Shown here: positions 9,519-21,133 of the stretch, piece after piece | Layout of the letters: the number at the start of each line of letters is the position of its first letter | Position numbering within the stretch: position 1 is the stretch's first letter | Assembly: GCF_018399035.1 (NCBI RefSeq) | Contig: NZ_CP073760.1 | Coordinates: 744,001 to 808,000, forward strand | Direction: 5' to 3' | DNA: 64,000 nt | Source: Thiocapsa sp. | GTDB lineage: Bacteria > Pseudomonadota > Gammaproteobacteria > Chromatiales > Chromatiaceae | Made by a program: the position numbers and the translations under genes | The notes under the pieces: generated by a model | The model's database searches: none | What the model was told of the DNA's origin: nothing | The model's input: the letters and a program-made list of their open reading frames with translations, nothing else

Positions 9519-9880
9519 GCGCCCCGTCGGGTTGGCGCGGCCACGCGGCAGAGTGTTGGCGGTGTCGTCGGCGGTTCAGCATCGGTTTTAGGCGATTTCC
9601 GGGAATGATCATCCCGGCCGTGCGTGTTGCCGATGCTTACCGGGCGACTAAAGTCGCCCCTACATGTTGGTCGATGCTTTCCCGGAAATCACCTTAGCCT
9701 CCAAGTCTCAGCTCAGACGGATGAGCTTGATACAGGCCGAGCCGCTTGTTGGCGTGGCGATACCGAGTACGCTCATCTTTGTCCCGTTCACCTTTCACCC
9801 TGAACCTTTCTCCTTCCCGCCCCCGCCTCCATGTACACCGTTCAAGCCGGTGTCGATCCCGTGAACAAGGAGCACCTCTG
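9519..9880. other. Non-coding gap before the SOUL gene
   Basis: This 362-bp gap contains a family R palindrome at 9642-9663 and a motif CCCGGAAATCACCTTA near 9679, whose near-copy CCGGAAATCATCTTAAGG lies near 30060 just before the SrfA-type gene. I see no convincing gene in it. The promoter of the SOUL gene is expected here. Confidence 0.5.
9642..9663. repeat. Family R small palindrome
   Basis: GGGCGACTAAAGTCGCCC followed by CTAC is a perfect REP-like hairpin. Related copies lie at 39369 and 52214. Confidence 0.75.
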
Positions 9881-10555
9881 ATGATCGGATCAAGATTCAA
9901 CACTCTGCGCACGACAACCCTGGTCTGCGCCCTTCTCATGTCGTTCGGAGGGACCGAAGCGATGGCAGTCGAGGAACCCGATTACACGGTTGTTCGGACC
10001 TTTGCCGATTTCGAGCTTCGTCGTTATCCGCCCTATGCGGTTGCCGAAACCGAGGTCGCGGGCCCCTTCGACGAGGCCGGGAATCAGGCGTTTCGCATCC
10101 TCGCCGGCTACATTTTCGGAGATAATCGCGCGGACGCCAAGATCGAGATGACGGCGCCGGTCAGCCAGCGGCCGGCGACGGGCGAGGGCGAGCGCATCGA
10201 GATGACGGCACCCGTGGTGCAGCGCCCGGCAAGCGGGACCGCGGGCGAGACCTTCGTGGTCAGCTTTGTCATGCCGGATCGGTTTACGCTGGACACCCTG
10301 CCCGAGCCCGTCGACCCGCGGGTACGGTTGCGTGAGGAACCCGGCAAGCTGATGGCCGTGCGGCGCTATTCCGGACGCTGGACCGAGACGCGCTATCGCG
10401 AGAACGAGACACGTCTCCTGCGTGCCGTCGAAGAGGCCGGCCTGAGGCCCCTCGCCGCGCCTGTCTATGCGCGCTACAACTCGCCCTTTTCGCTCTGGTT
10501 CATGCGGCGAAACGAGGTGATGGTCGAGGTGGCGGAGACCGGCTCGAAACCCTGA
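9881..10555 (+). CDS. SOUL-family haem-binding protein, exported
   Basis: The protein has 224 residues from ATG 9881, which follows an AAGGAG ribosome site at 9867. An N-terminal signal peptide (VCALLMSFGGTEAMA) directs it to the periplasm. The mature part starts EEPDYTVVRTFADFELRRYPPYAVAETEV and contains AGYIFGDN and IEMTAPVSQRP, both classic SOUL/HBP signatures. The IEMTAPV segment appears twice, at about residues 88 and 106, an internal echo. SOUL proteins bind haem or porphyrin; the bacterial function is unclear. A palindrome right after the stop may be its terminator. Confidence 0.9.
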   Translation: MIGSRFNTLRTTTLVCALLMSFGGTEAMAVEEPDYTVVRTFADFELRRYPPYAVAETEVAGPFDEAGNQAFRILAGYIFGDNRADAKIEMTAPVSQRPATGEGERIEMTAPVVQRPASGTAGETFVVSFVMPDRFTLDTLPEPVDPRVRLREEPGKLMAVRRYSGRWTETRYRENETRLLRAVEEAGLRPLAAPVYARYNSPFSLWFMRRNEVMVEVAETGSKP

Positions 10556-10582
10556 TCGGCTCGGCTCGGAGTCGAGCCGATC
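10554..10582. terminator. Hairpin overlapping the SOUL stop codon
   Basis: GATCGGCTCG and CGAGCCGATC form perfect 10-bp arms around a 9-nt loop, starting within the TGA stop. No T-run follows, so it is a possible rather than a clear intrinsic terminator. Confidence 0.45.
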
Positions 10583-10742
10583 GGAGCTCAGCCGGGGCGA
10601 GGCGCTTGTCTCGCCCACTCGAACGGCCTCAGGTGGTTTCGGCGGATTGCTCGGAGAGGGTCGGCGCCGCGCCCGGCGTCGCAGCCTGTTCATTTTCCCG
10701 CGCCGCGGCGTCCTCGCGCCGGATCCGGCGAATCACGGCGCT

Positions 10743-11066
10743 TCAGTCCCACATCACATAGGCGTCGTCCGCCGCCGCGGCGGTCAGCAGCTCGATCAAA
10801 GGCAGTGCACGGTGCGCGAGGCTCACGTACTGACCCTCTTTGCCGTCCTGCGGAGCCGCTTGAGAGCCGCTTGGAGTCGGGTCGAGCGGCTTTTCGGCAT
10901 GCTCCTCCACCGCGGCCTTGAGTTTCGCCAGGGCCGCCGGGATGTCCTCCGGCATGAGCGCGCCGGGGACCGCAGCGCTATGTCCCATCAGTTTGAGGAG
11001 CGTGACGGCGACGTCCCCGAACATGGTGATGTCGGCGTACGCCTTGGTTCGAAATGTCACCAGCAT
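10743..11066 (-). CDS. DUF1840 family protein
   Basis: This is a 107-residue cytoplasmic protein beginning MLVTFRTKAYADITMFGDVAVTLLKLMGHS, the hallmark start of DUF1840, and later PEDIPAALAKLKAAVEE. The C-terminal half, QYVSLAHRALPLIELLTAAA, is the second conserved helix pair. ATG at 11066 fits the family; the frame stays open to 11207 but that extension is Arg-rich and unlike the family. The function of DUF1840 is unknown. It is convergent with the SOUL gene. Confidence 0.85.
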   Translation of the reverse strand: MLVTFRTKAYADITMFGDVAVTLLKLMGHSAAVPGALMPEDIPAALAKLKAAVEEHAEKPLDPTPSGSQAAPQDGKEGQYVSLAHRALPLIELLTAAAADDAYVMWD

Positions 11067-11268
11067 GATAACCTCGATCGGGTTGAGTCTGTCTTGGGCG
11101 GACGGTCGTTCAGGATAGCGCAACTCGCTGCGGCGAGTGCGTCGTTCACGCGATGGCCTCGGGCGTGAATCGCGCGCTTCCCGCGACCCTTTCAATCCGG
11201 GCGGCAAGCGCTAGAATGCGATGCTCGGGGCCGATTCCGCGATCGCACGGCCCACCCGGCAATCTCGG

Positions 11269-11462
11269 TTAAACTGCGTCCAGTGTGAGATGCTGACTTT
11301 CGGGTGAGCTCGACGTTCGGTCCATCCACTGCCCTTAGCGGGGGCGCGGTTTAAAATAATATAGCTTTTAATATCTTAAACCGCGCCGGCTCCGGCGGTC
11401 GTCAAGTCTGCCGGGGCCGATCCCATCCAAAAACATCGCATACCGCGCTGGGCGCGGTTTAA
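11269..11462. repeat. Family C compound element, copy 1 (A-linker-B)
   Basis: Unit A (11269-11354) runs from TTAAACTGCGTCC to GGGGCGCGGTTTAA. An AT-rich linker with ATAGCTTTTAATATC follows, then unit B (11376-11462) from TTAAACCGCGCCGG to GGGCGCGGTTTAA. Each unit has inverted ends. The element ends only 7 bp before the glnS start codon. Confidence 0.88.
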
Positions 11463-11469
11463 GAGCATC

Positions 11470-13143
11470 ATGAGCGACACCGTCGAGACGCTACGCACCA
11501 ATTTTATCCGCCAGATCATCGAGGCCGATCTGGCCGCCGGCAAGCACGCGCGCATCGTCACGCGCTTCCCGCCGGAGCCGAACGGTTATCTGCACATCGG
11601 GCACGCCAAGTCCATCGTCCTGAACTTCGGCCTTGCGCAGGCGTTCGGCGGCACCTGCAATCTGCGCTTCGACGATACCAACCCGCACAGGGAGAATGTC
11701 GAGTTTGTCGACTCCATCAAGGCGGATGTGCGTTGGCTCGGGTTCGACTGGGGCGATCGGGTCTATTTCGCATCGGATTATTTCGAGCGACTCTACGGAT
11801 TCGCCATCGAGCTGATCGAAAAGGGTCTGGCCTACGTCTGCGACCTGACTGCCGAGGAGACCCGCAGCTACCGCGGGACCCTGACCGAGCCCGGCCGGGA
11901 CAGCCCCTATCGCGAGCGCACGGTCGAGGAGAATCTGGATCTCTTCACGCGGATGCGCGCCGGCGAGTTCCCGGACGGCGCCCGCACCCTGCGTGCGCGC
12001 ATCGACATGGCCTCCCCGAACATCAACCTGCGCGACCCGGTGCTCTATCGCATCAAGCACGGTGTCGTCCATCATCAGACCGGCTCCGCCTGGTGTCTCT
12101 ATCCGACCTACGACTACACCCATCCCATCTCCGATGCGCTGGAAGGCATCACGCACTCGCTCTGCACGCTCGAGTTCGAGGACCATCGCCCGCTCTACGA
12201 CTGGTGCGTGAACAACGTCTCGGTGCCCTGCAAGCCGCGTCAGATCGAGTTCAGCCGGCTGAATCTCGAATACACGGTCATGAGCAAGCGGCGCTTGACC
12301 GAGCTGGTCGGCGAGCGTCATGTCCACGGCTGGGACGACCCGCGCATGCCGACCGTCGCCGGCCTGCGACGCCGCGGCTACACGCCGGGTGCAATCCGCG
12401 ACTTCTGCGAGCGGGTCGGCGTCACCAAATCCGACAACCTGGTCGAGATGGCCCTGCTCGAAAGCACCATCCGTGAAGACCTGGACGCGACGGCGCCACG
12501 TCGAATGGCCGTGCTGCGTCCGCTGAAGGTGGTCATCACAAACTATCCCGAGGGCCGCACCGAATCGATCGAGGCACGCAATCATCCCAAGGATGCCGCG
12601 ATGGGCGAGCGCGCGGTCCCGTTCGGTCGCGAGATCTATATCGACCGGACCGACTTCGAGGAGATCCCGCCGAAGGGGTTCAAGCGTTTGGTCCCCGGTG
12701 GCGAGGTCCGCTTGCGCAACGGCTATGTGATTCGCTGCGACGAGGTCGTGAAGGATGCCGACGGTGCGATCCTCGCCTTGCATGCGAGCGCGGATCTCGA
12801 CACGCTCGGCCGCGATCCGCAGGGCCGCAAGGTCAAAGGCGTCATTCATTGGGTCTCGGCCGAGCACGGGGTTCGGGCCGAGATCAGGTTGTACGACCGT
12901 CTGTTCCGAGCTCCGATACCGGGTGGCGGTGGAGCGGATTTCCGCGGCGACATCAATCCGGAGTCCTTGCGCATCCTGACCGATGCGGTCCTCGAGCCCG
13001 CCTTGCAGGGCGCGGCGCCCGGTGAGCGCTTCCAGTTCGAGCGCGAGGGTTATTTTGTCGTCGATGCCGATGCGACGCCCGAGCGGCCGGTCTTCAATCT
13101 GACCGTCGGGCTGCGCGACACCTGGGGCAAGGGCCGATCATGA
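11470..13143 (+). CDS. glnS: Glutaminyl-tRNA synthetase
   Basis: This is a cytoplasmic class I enzyme charging tRNA-Gln, 557 residues, the normal length. Signatures are [17 protein letters not shown] near residues 34-49 (the HIGH box), [17 protein letters not shown], and YTVMSKRRL near residue 270 (the KMSKS-type loop in its usual GlnRS form). C-terminal anticodon-binding beta-barrels follow. The start ATG lies 7 bp after a family C repeat; the only ribosome-site-like sequence (TTTAAGAG) overlaps the repeat end. The following gene starts within its stop codon (ATGA). Confidence 0.97.
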   Translation: MSDTVETLRTNFIRQIIEADLAAGKHARIVTRFPPEPNGYLHIGHAKSIVLNFGLAQAFGGTCNLRFDDTNPHRENVEFVDSIKADVRWLGFDWGDRVYFASDYFERLYGFAIELIEKGLAYVCDLTAEETRSYRGTLTEPGRDSPYRERTVEENLDLFTRMRAGEFPDGARTLRARIDMASPNINLRDPVLYRIKHGVVHHQTGSAWCLYPTYDYTHPISDALEGITHSLCTLEFEDHRPLYDWCVNNVSVPCKPRQIEFSRLNLEYTVMSKRRLTELVGERHVHGWDDPRMPTVAGLRRRGYTPGAIRDFCERVGVTKSDNLVEMALLESTIREDLDATAPRRMAVLRPLKVVITNYPEGRTESIEARNHPKDAAMGERAVPFGREIYIDRTDFEEIPPKGFKRLVPGGEVRLRNGYVIRCDEVVKDADGAILALHASADLDTLGRDPQGRKVKGVIHWVSAEHGVRAEIRLYDRLFRAPIPGGGGADFRGDINPESLRILTDAVLEPALQGAAPGERFQFEREGYFVVDADATPERPVFNLTVGLRDTWGKGRS

Positions 13144-13724
13144 GGGGAGGCGCACCGGACGACCTCGACCCGCTGCGGGCCTTGATCCCTTGGCACGAGC
13201 GTCGCGCTGCGGATCTCGGTCTGCGACTCTACGCCTCGTTCGTGTCCCCGGCGGCGATCCTGCGGGCATTCCGGCGCGACGCTTTGCAGGCCAGAACGCT
13301 CGCACAGGGTCTCTCGGAAGAGCAGGGGAGGGCTCGGATCCGGATCGCGCGCTTTCCGGGGATCGAGGACAGCAGCCGCGACTGGTCTGTCTACATGACG
13401 CTCGACCATCTCGTCATGGTCAATACCGCCGTCATGGTACTGATCCACGCGATCTGCACCGATCACAATCACGGCGCCGAGATCGGCCTGGAGGACGTCC
13501 GGCCGCACGACGACGCCGGCCCCGATCGCATCACTGCCTTGGAAGCGGCAGTCGAGCGCTACACGGACGTGGTCCAGCGACTGGGCTCGCTGCGCTCGCG
13601 CGAGCGTCACCCGCATCCTTGGTTCGGTCCGCTCAATGCACGTCAGTGGCACGCCGTGGCCGCGATCCACAATCGTACGCATCGCGCTCAGATCGAGAAA
13701 ATCCTGCGGCGTCTCCGGGCATGA
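13140..13724 (+). CDS. DinB-like four-helix protein
   Basis: The protein has 194 residues and its ATG overlaps the glnS stop by ATGA. Residues near 83-105 ([20 protein letters not shown]) and the C-terminal [20 protein letters not shown] place conserved histidines where DinB/YfiT-type metal-binding four-helix bundles have them, and [13 protein letters not shown] resembles the closing motif of that family. The catalytic function is unknown; related proteins include metal-dependent thiol transferases. It shares an operon with glnS and a uracil-DNA-glycosylase-like gene, and its stop is again an ATGA overlap. Confidence 0.7.
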   Translation: MRGGAPDDLDPLRALIPWHERRAADLGLRLYASFVSPAAILRAFRRDALQARTLAQGLSEEQGRARIRIARFPGIEDSSRDWSVYMTLDHLVMVNTAVMVLIHAICTDHNHGAEIGLEDVRPHDDAGPDRITALEAAVERYTDVVQRLGSLRSRERHPHPWFGPLNARQWHAVAAIHNRTHRAQIEKILRRLRA

Positions 13725-14398
13725 GCTCGGGCGAGGGACTAGAAGGCGTCGATGCGCTCGCGCGACTGTATCTCGATCTGGTCGACTGCCGGCGCTGCCC
13801 CGGGATGCAGGGGCCGCCCGTACATGGTCAGGCGGTCATCTCGCCGGTCATGATGGTCGGTCAAGCCCCGGGCACGCGCGAGATCCTGCAGGGCATCCCG
13901 TTTTGTTGGACCGCCGGCAAGACGCTCTTTCGTTGGTTCGAGTCCATCGGGATCGACGAGCCGAACTTTCGCAGTCGCGCCCTCATGAGCGCGGTCTGCC
14001 GCTGCTTTCCCGGCAAAGCCCCGAAAGGCGGCGACCGGGTTCCCGACGCCGCCGAGGTCGAGCGCTGCAGCGGCTGGTGGCGAACGGAGGTCGAGCTTGC
14101 ACGGCCCCGATTGATCATCCCGGTCGGCAAGCTCGCCATCACGCAGTTCATGGCGTCCAAGCGTCTGAACGACGTCGTCGGAGCGCGATGGCCCTATCGC
14201 TCCCCGAGCGGTTTGGAGGCCGACCTGATCCCGCTCCCGCATCCCTCGGGTGCCTCGACCTGGTTCAAGATGGAGCCGGGTAGAACGCTGCTTGAAAAGG
14301 CGCTGTCACTGATCGACGCGCACCCGGCGTGGCAAGAGATTCGGACTGCGTCTGCTGTGGGGCATCCGCCACCTGCCGGTCGGAGCGGCGCAGCCTAA
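13721..14398 (+). CDS. Uracil-DNA glycosylase superfamily protein
   Basis: The protein has 225 residues starting at the ATGA overlap at 13721. Seen motifs: an N-terminal CRRCPGM cysteine pair, MMVGQAPGTREILQGIPFCWTAGK, which is the GxAPG motif 1 region of UDG-like enzymes, and PLPHPSGASTWFK, equivalent to the HPS motif 2. The CxxC and a later pair (AVCRCFPG, RCSGW) may hold an iron-sulfur cluster as in family 4/5 UDGs, but the spacing is not the textbook pattern, so this is inferred. A long upstream frame extension (to 13190) overlaps the DinB-like gene and is not coding. Confidence 0.75.
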   Translation: MSSGEGLEGVDALARLYLDLVDCRRCPGMQGPPVHGQAVISPVMMVGQAPGTREILQGIPFCWTAGKTLFRWFESIGIDEPNFRSRALMSAVCRCFPGKAPKGGDRVPDAAEVERCSGWWRTEVELARPRLIIPVGKLAITQFMASKRLNDVVGARWPYRSPSGLEADLIPLPHPSGASTWFKMEPGRTLLEKALSLIDAHPAWQEIRTASAVGHPPPAGRSGAA

Positions 14399-14485
14399 TC
14401 CGAGACGCGAGCGTGTCGTTGCGATCGGGATCTTTCAGGAACATTCCCGGAGCTGAAAGTGGTCGTTCGCCCGATCAGCCCCGTG

Positions 14486-14656
14486 TCATAGCCCGCCGAC
14501 ACGCACGTAGATCAGACACCCCGCATCCGAAAAGGGGGTGTGTTGGCTCATGTGCGGACTGCGGATCCAGGTGCCTTCCGGATAGCGGCCATGCTCGTCG
14601 GCGAATTCGCCCTCGAGCACCAGGATCTCCTCGCCGCCCCATGAAAAATTTGACTC
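14486..14656 (-). pseudogene. Truncated ChrR-type cupin remnant
   Basis: About 55 residues of the C-terminal half of an anti-sigma-factor-like cupin are readable: GGEEILVLEGEFADEHGRYP, then GTWIRSPHMSQHTPF and GCLIYVRVGG. The N-terminal half is missing because the frame runs directly into a family G repeat at 14658. The remnant is most likely dead, cut by insertion or by recombination at the repeat. Confidence 0.75.
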
Positions 14657-14657
14657 C

Positions 14658-14714
14658 GTAGGTTGTGCTGACGCCAGGAAGCACAACTTCCCCGCGTGTA
14701 ACCCGATACAACCC
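14658..14714. repeat. Family G repeat, partial copy
   Basis: GTAGGTTGTGCTGACG followed by GGAAGCACAAC matches the complement of the right half of the copy at 33403-33479. It abuts the broken cupin gene. Confidence 0.7.
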
Positions 14715-14743
14715 GTGAGCAGTTTAAAAAGGAGCTTATAACC

Positions 14744-15181
14744 ATGTCCGTTCTTCGATCCGTCCGTCACCACGCAGTCGTCGTGCTCGCCGCCCTCTCC
14801 CTGGTCGGCGGCGCGGCGCGAGCCGACTCGACCCTGACCGCAGCCGAGGCGCTGGAGAAGGCCCGGGCCGGCGAGGTCACGTTCATCGATATCCGCACCC
14901 CGGCCGAATGGCGACAGACGGGCGTTGCGACCGGCGCACTTACGCTCGACATGACCGCACCGACCTTCGTGCGGGACGTCCTGAACGTCGTCGACGGTGA
15001 TCAAAACGCCCCGATCGTTCTTATTTGCCGCACCGGAAACCGGACCGGTTACACCCGCGACGCCCTCGAAAAGCTGGGGTTTACCAACGTCTCGCATGTT
15101 CCGGAGGGTATGGCGGGGAGTCGGGCGGGCCCCGGCTGGGTGCGCCGAGGGCTGCCGGTAGAAAGCTGCAAGACCTGTTGA
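14744..15181 (+). CDS. Periplasmic rhodanese-like protein
   Basis: The protein has 145 residues with a signal peptide (VVVLAALSLVGGAARA) and one rhodanese domain. VTFIDIRTPAEWRQTGVATGA is the conserved CH2A-like region, and the active-site loop is LICRTGNRTGY with Cys near residue 94. It should transfer sulfane sulfur in the periplasm, which suits a sulfur-oxidising cell. A clear AAAAGGAG site precedes ATG 14744. Its TGA stop is formed by the first bases of a degenerate family C end (TGAACCGCG). Confidence 0.88.
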   Translation: MSVLRSVRHHAVVVLAALSLVGGAARADSTLTAAEALEKARAGEVTFIDIRTPAEWRQTGVATGALTLDMTAPTFVRDVLNVVDGDQNAPIVLICRTGNRTGYTRDALEKLGFTNVSHVPEGMAGSRAGPGWVRRGLPVESCKTC

Positions 15182-15258
15182 ACCGCGTCCGGAGCGAGAT
15201 GCTCACTTTTGGGTGCGCTCGACGTTCGATGCATCCACGACCCTGAGCGGAGACGCGC
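15178..15258. repeat. Family C unit A, diverged
   Basis: TTGAACCGCGTCCGGAGCGA, then GATGCTCACTTTTGGG and CATCCACGACCCTGAGCGG, matches unit A of the 11.3 and 56.5 kb copies. The right end is degenerate (AGACGCG). The left end supplies the stop codon of the rhodanese gene. Confidence 0.75.
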
Positions 15259-15315
15259 ACGCCGCTCTTCCCATAGTGACGATTCAGAAACAAGATGAAC
15301 ACGTTGATGAACCGC

Positions 15316-15430
15316 TAGGATGGGTAGAGTGTCAGCGAAACCCATCCTCCCAACCGCCGCGTTGCCGGGTTTCGGTCCGATGCCCTTGGCGCGGGCTGGA
15401 TGGGTTTCGCTTCGCTCTACCCATCCTACG
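15316..15430. repeat. Family W element, full short copy
   Basis: TAGGATGGGTAGAGTG on the left and TTCGCTCTACCCATCCTACG on the right form the inverted ends. The interior AACCGCCGCGTTGCCGGG is nearly the same as in the 51.9-kb copy. Confidence 0.8.
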
Positions 15431-15493
15431 TGTTCCGGTGGTTTTTGAATCGTTCCTTAATTCCTCCGCCATCGGATTCCTGTGGCGAGGCGG

Positions 15494-17146
15494 TCAATCT
15501 GCTTGGCTTCGGCGGCGCATGATGGCCATGATGTTGTCCGCGGCAAAATCCACCGCATCGCGGAAGGGGTACAGAATGACGGGCGCGCCCATCTGCCAGA
15601 GCTGTGCACCCTGGGCGTCGTCACGGGCGACGATGGCGATCTCGCCCGAGAAACGACGCTCGGCCAAGGCGTAGAGCAGGACGCGGTTTGAATCCAATTC
15701 CGGCAGGGTGCTGATGGCCCAGCGCAGCCCGTCCATAGGGAGACTATCCAAAAAAGCGGCATCGTGACCATCGCCGAAGCGGACATTCAAGTCGGTGTGG
15801 GATAAGCGACGCACGACGTCCGGATCACTATCCACCCCGATCACGTGCAGGCCCTCGTCGCGCAGACGTCGTGCCAAGCGTAGTCCGTAGCGGCCAAGCC
15901 CGATCACCAGCACCTCCGGCTGCGCCTCGTCCGAAGCCGTATTTTCGTCGCCGAGCTCGCGGTAAGGCCGACGTCGTTCGAACACCCCGAGCAAAGGCGC
16001 GAGGGTCCGGTACAAGGGGTGCGAGTACAGGATCATGTACGTCGACAGCGTGATGGTGATCAGCCCGACCAAGGTTGTCAGCCCGAGTGCCTCCACCCCG
16101 ACATGGCCCAGGCTGATTCCCATCGCTACGAAGACGATCGAGAACTCGCTGATCTGGGCGACCGTCAGGCCCGCGAGAAACCCCGTTCGCTTGCGGTAGC
16201 CCATCGCGCCCATGATGGCCATCACGATCAGCGGATTGCCGATCAGCACGAACAGCGACAGCCAGACGGCGGGCCAGACCTCGGCACCGAGGGTCGTCAT
16301 GTCGAGCTCGGCGCCGAGATGGATAAAAAAGAACAACAGCAGAAAGTCGCGGATGCCCGTCAGGCGCGCGCTGATGACCTCGCGATAGGCGGTCGACGCC
16401 AACGAGAAACCGGCCAGGAAGGCCCCGGCTTCCTTGGAGAAGCCAACCCACTCGCCGAGGGCCGCGAGCCCGGTGCCCCACGCGATGGCGAAGATCAGGA
16501 GCAGCTCCTGCGAGCGCGCGATGCGATGCAGGAGATCCGGGAGCACATAGCGCATCAGCACGAACATGAGCACCGCCGCGGCCGTGATGCGCCCCACCAG
16601 CGAGGCCGCGACAACCCAGGCCGACGCGTCGGCGCCCGTGCCGAGCGAGCTCATCGCCATCATCGCCAGCACGACGGCGATATCCTGCACAATCAGGAAA
16701 CCGATCGCGATACGCCCGTGCAGCGCGTCGAGCTCGCCCTTGTCGGAGAGCAGCTTGACGATGATGATGGTGCTCGAGAAGGTCAGTGCGACCGCGACGT
16801 AGAGCGCTTCCACCAGGCCCTTGCCCAAGGCGAGGATAATCAGGAAGCCGAAGACGATCGTAAAGGCGAGCTGGCCCAATCCGGTGGCCAAGGCGACCGG
16901 GCCGATGTCGCGCACCCGTGTGAGGTCCAGCTTCAGCCCCACCACGAACAAGAGCACCGCCACGCCGACCTGGGCGAGTACCTCGATCTGATCGTGAGAA
17001 CTGACCAGCGCGAACCCGGCCGGGCCGACCGCGATGCCGACGACGATGTAGGCGATCAACAGGGGCTGTTTCAGGCGCACCGCAATCGCGCCGGCAACGG
17101 CCGCGATCACCAGGAGGGCGGCAAGCTCCGCAAAGGCATCCGTCAT
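15494..17146 (-). CDS. KefB-type cation:proton antiporter with RCK domain
   Basis: This inner membrane antiporter has 550 residues. The N-terminal ~380 residues form a CPA2 domain of 12-13 helices (AIAVRLKQPLLIAYIVVGI and VGVAVLLFVVGLKLDL are family signatures). A C-terminal NAD-binding RCK/TrkA-N domain follows at about 420-540, with VIGLGRYGLRLARRL as the Rossmann glycine motif and DSDPD as the ribose-binding acid. It resembles KefB/KefC and YbaL more than glutathione-gated KefC proper, so potassium versus sodium specificity is open. ATG at 17146 begins MTDAFAELAALL; the frame extends to 17257 without a plausible start. Confidence 0.88.
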   Translation of the reverse strand: MTDAFAELAALLVIAAVAGAIAVRLKQPLLIAYIVVGIAVGPAGFALVSSHDQIEVLAQVGVAVLLFVVGLKLDLTRVRDIGPVALATGLGQLAFTIVFGFLIILALGKGLVEALYVAVALTFSSTIIIVKLLSDKGELDALHGRIAIGFLIVQDIAVVLAMMAMSSLGTGADASAWVVAASLVGRITAAAVLMFVLMRYVLPDLLHRIARSQELLLIFAIAWGTGLAALGEWVGFSKEAGAFLAGFSLASTAYREVISARLTGIRDFLLLFFFIHLGAELDMTTLGAEVWPAVWLSLFVLIGNPLIVMAIMGAMGYRKRTGFLAGLTVAQISEFSIVFVAMGISLGHVGVEALGLTTLVGLITITLSTYMILYSHPLYRTLAPLLGVFERRRPYRELGDENTASDEAQPEVLVIGLGRYGLRLARRLRDEGLHVIGVDSDPDVVRRLSHTDLNVRFGDGHDAAFLDSLPMDGLRWAISTLPELDSNRVLLYALAERRFSGEIAIVARDDAQGAQLWQMGAPVILYPFRDAVDFAADNIMAIMRRRSQAD

Positions 17147-17271
17147 CGCAACCCCGCCGTTCGACCTGCTGCATTCATCGACCGAGCCCTTAAGCCATGT
17201 GCGGACCTCGTCCTTGATGATACCGCCCTTCGCGCACCCGCGTCTCGCGGGGCGCACAACATCCTTGGATC

Positions 17272-17304
17272 ACCGGAAGCCTCCGTCGCTCAGAGGCTTC
17301 CGGT
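17272..17304 (-). terminator. Hairpin downstream of katG
   Basis: ACCGGAAGCCTC and GAGGCTTCCGGT are perfect 12-bp arms with a 9-nt loop, 57 bp beyond the katG stop and upstream of the antiporter. No strong T-run follows on the minus strand, so it may also act as an mRNA-stabilising stem. Confidence 0.6.
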
Positions 17305-17360
17305 GGTTGTGCCGCAGCCCCGCCATGCCTCGCGGGCGGTGCGGGAAGCGCTGCCGAGCG

Positions 17361-19868
<2,508 letters not shown>

Positions 19869-21119
19869 TCAGAGGATCAAGGCAACGATCGCCCCAGTCG
19901 ACAGCGTCGCCATGGTTCCTGCAAGGACCGACTTCAGCCCGAGCGCGACGACCTCGTCGCGGCGTTCCGGCGCCATGGCCCCGAGACCGCCGATCATGAT
20001 GCCGAGGCTCCCGAGATTGGCGAAGCCGCAGAGTGCGTAGGTCATGATCAGCCGGCTGCGCTCGCCGAGCTCGGCACTCGGGGTGCCGGCGAGCTCCAGG
20101 TAGGCGATCAGCTCGTTGAGGATGGTCTTGACACCCATCAGGGAGCCGGCGACCTGCGCCTCGGACCAGGGGATGCCGATCAGCCAGACGACCGGGGCCA
20201 TGGCCCAGCCGAGGATGCGTTGTGCGGTCAAGGGCTCGCCGGCCACCGTCGGGAGCAGACCCAACAGCTGGTTGGCGAGGCTCACCAGCGCGACCATGAC
20301 GATCAGCATCGCCAGGATGTTGAGCCAGAGCGGGATCGCGTCGAGTGTTCCGCGGGTAATGGCGTCCATGCTGCTGCGCGACGCGATCGGGATGGCGACG
20401 ATCGCCCGGTCCGCCTCGTCCGCCTGCTCCGGCACCAGGATGCCGGCGATCATCAAGGCCGCCGGCGCGCTGATCAGGGACGCGGTGAGGATGTGTCCCA
20501 TCGCATCCGGCACTGTGTCGGCCAGGATCCCGGCATAAAGTACCATGACGGTCCCGGCGACGGTGGCCATGCCGCAGGTCATGAGTGCGAAGAGCGCCGA
20601 GCGCGACAGTCCTGCCAGGTAGGGCCGAATCAGAAGGGGCGCCTCGGTCATGCCGACAAAGACGTTTGCCGCCGCCCCGAGCCCCAGCGCACCGCCGGTC
20701 CCCATGGTCCGTCGCAACAGCCAGGCGAAGCCGCGCACCAGCAGGGGCAGCACGCGCCAATGGAAGAGGAGGGCGGAGAGCGCGCTCATCACCAGGATCA
20801 GGGGGAGGGCTTGGAAGGCGAGCACGAAGCTGTTCTGCGGATAGCGCGTCTCGAAGGGTGCCGCGCCGCCGCCGAGGAAGCCGAAGACCAGCTCGGTGCC
20901 GGCTTGGGTGGCGCGCTGTACCGCGAGCACCAGGTCGGTCAGCCCCAGAAAGGCGGCTTGGGCGAGCGGCAGCTTCAACAGCGCGAGTGCGAAAACGACC
21001 TGCAACGCAAGGCCGGCGAGGACCAGACGGGGACTGACCGCGCCACGCCGCTCGCTCAGGAGCCAGGCCAGACCGAGGATGACGCCCAGTCCGAGCAAGG
21101 GCTGCAGGGTGCTCAGCAT
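19869..21119 (-). CDS. Concentrative nucleoside transporter (CNT/NupC family)
   Basis: This inner membrane proton- or sodium-coupled nucleoside importer has 416 residues. Family segments are QNSFVLAFQALPLILVMSAL, NVFVGMTEAPLLIRPYL (the substrate-binding GMTEAP motif), ALMTCGMATVAGTVM, and TYALCGFANLGSLGIMIGGL near the C-terminus. ATG at 21119 begins MLSTLQPLLGLGV. It starts 14 bp after hslO stops, so the two are probably one transcript. The longer frame upstream overlaps hslO and is not used. Confidence 0.92.
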   Translation of the reverse strand: MLSTLQPLLGLGVILGLAWLLSERRGAVSPRLVLAGLALQVVFALALLKLPLAQAAFLGLTDLVLAVQRATQAGTELVFGFLGGGAAPFETRYPQNSFVLAFQALPLILVMSALSALLFHWRVLPLLVRGFAWLLRRTMGTGGALGLGAAANVFVGMTEAPLLIRPYLAGLSRSALFALMTCGMATVAGTVMVLYAGILADTVPDAMGHILTASLISAPAALMIAGILVPEQADEADRAIVAIPIASRSSMDAITRGTLDAIPLWLNILAMLIVMVALVSLANQLLGLLPTVAGEPLTAQRILGWAMAPVVWLIGIPWSEAQVAGSLMGVKTILNELIAYLELAGTPSAELGERSRLIMTYALCGFANLGSLGIMIGGLGAMAPERRDEVVALGLKSVLAGTMATLSTGAIVALIL

Positions 21120-21133
21120 GCGGTCGAACCGGA

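Noticed and set aside
10560..10742. Possible gene between the SOUL and DUF1840 genes
   Set aside because: Only short frames that are shadows or lack a start; inverted repeats suggest a terminator region.
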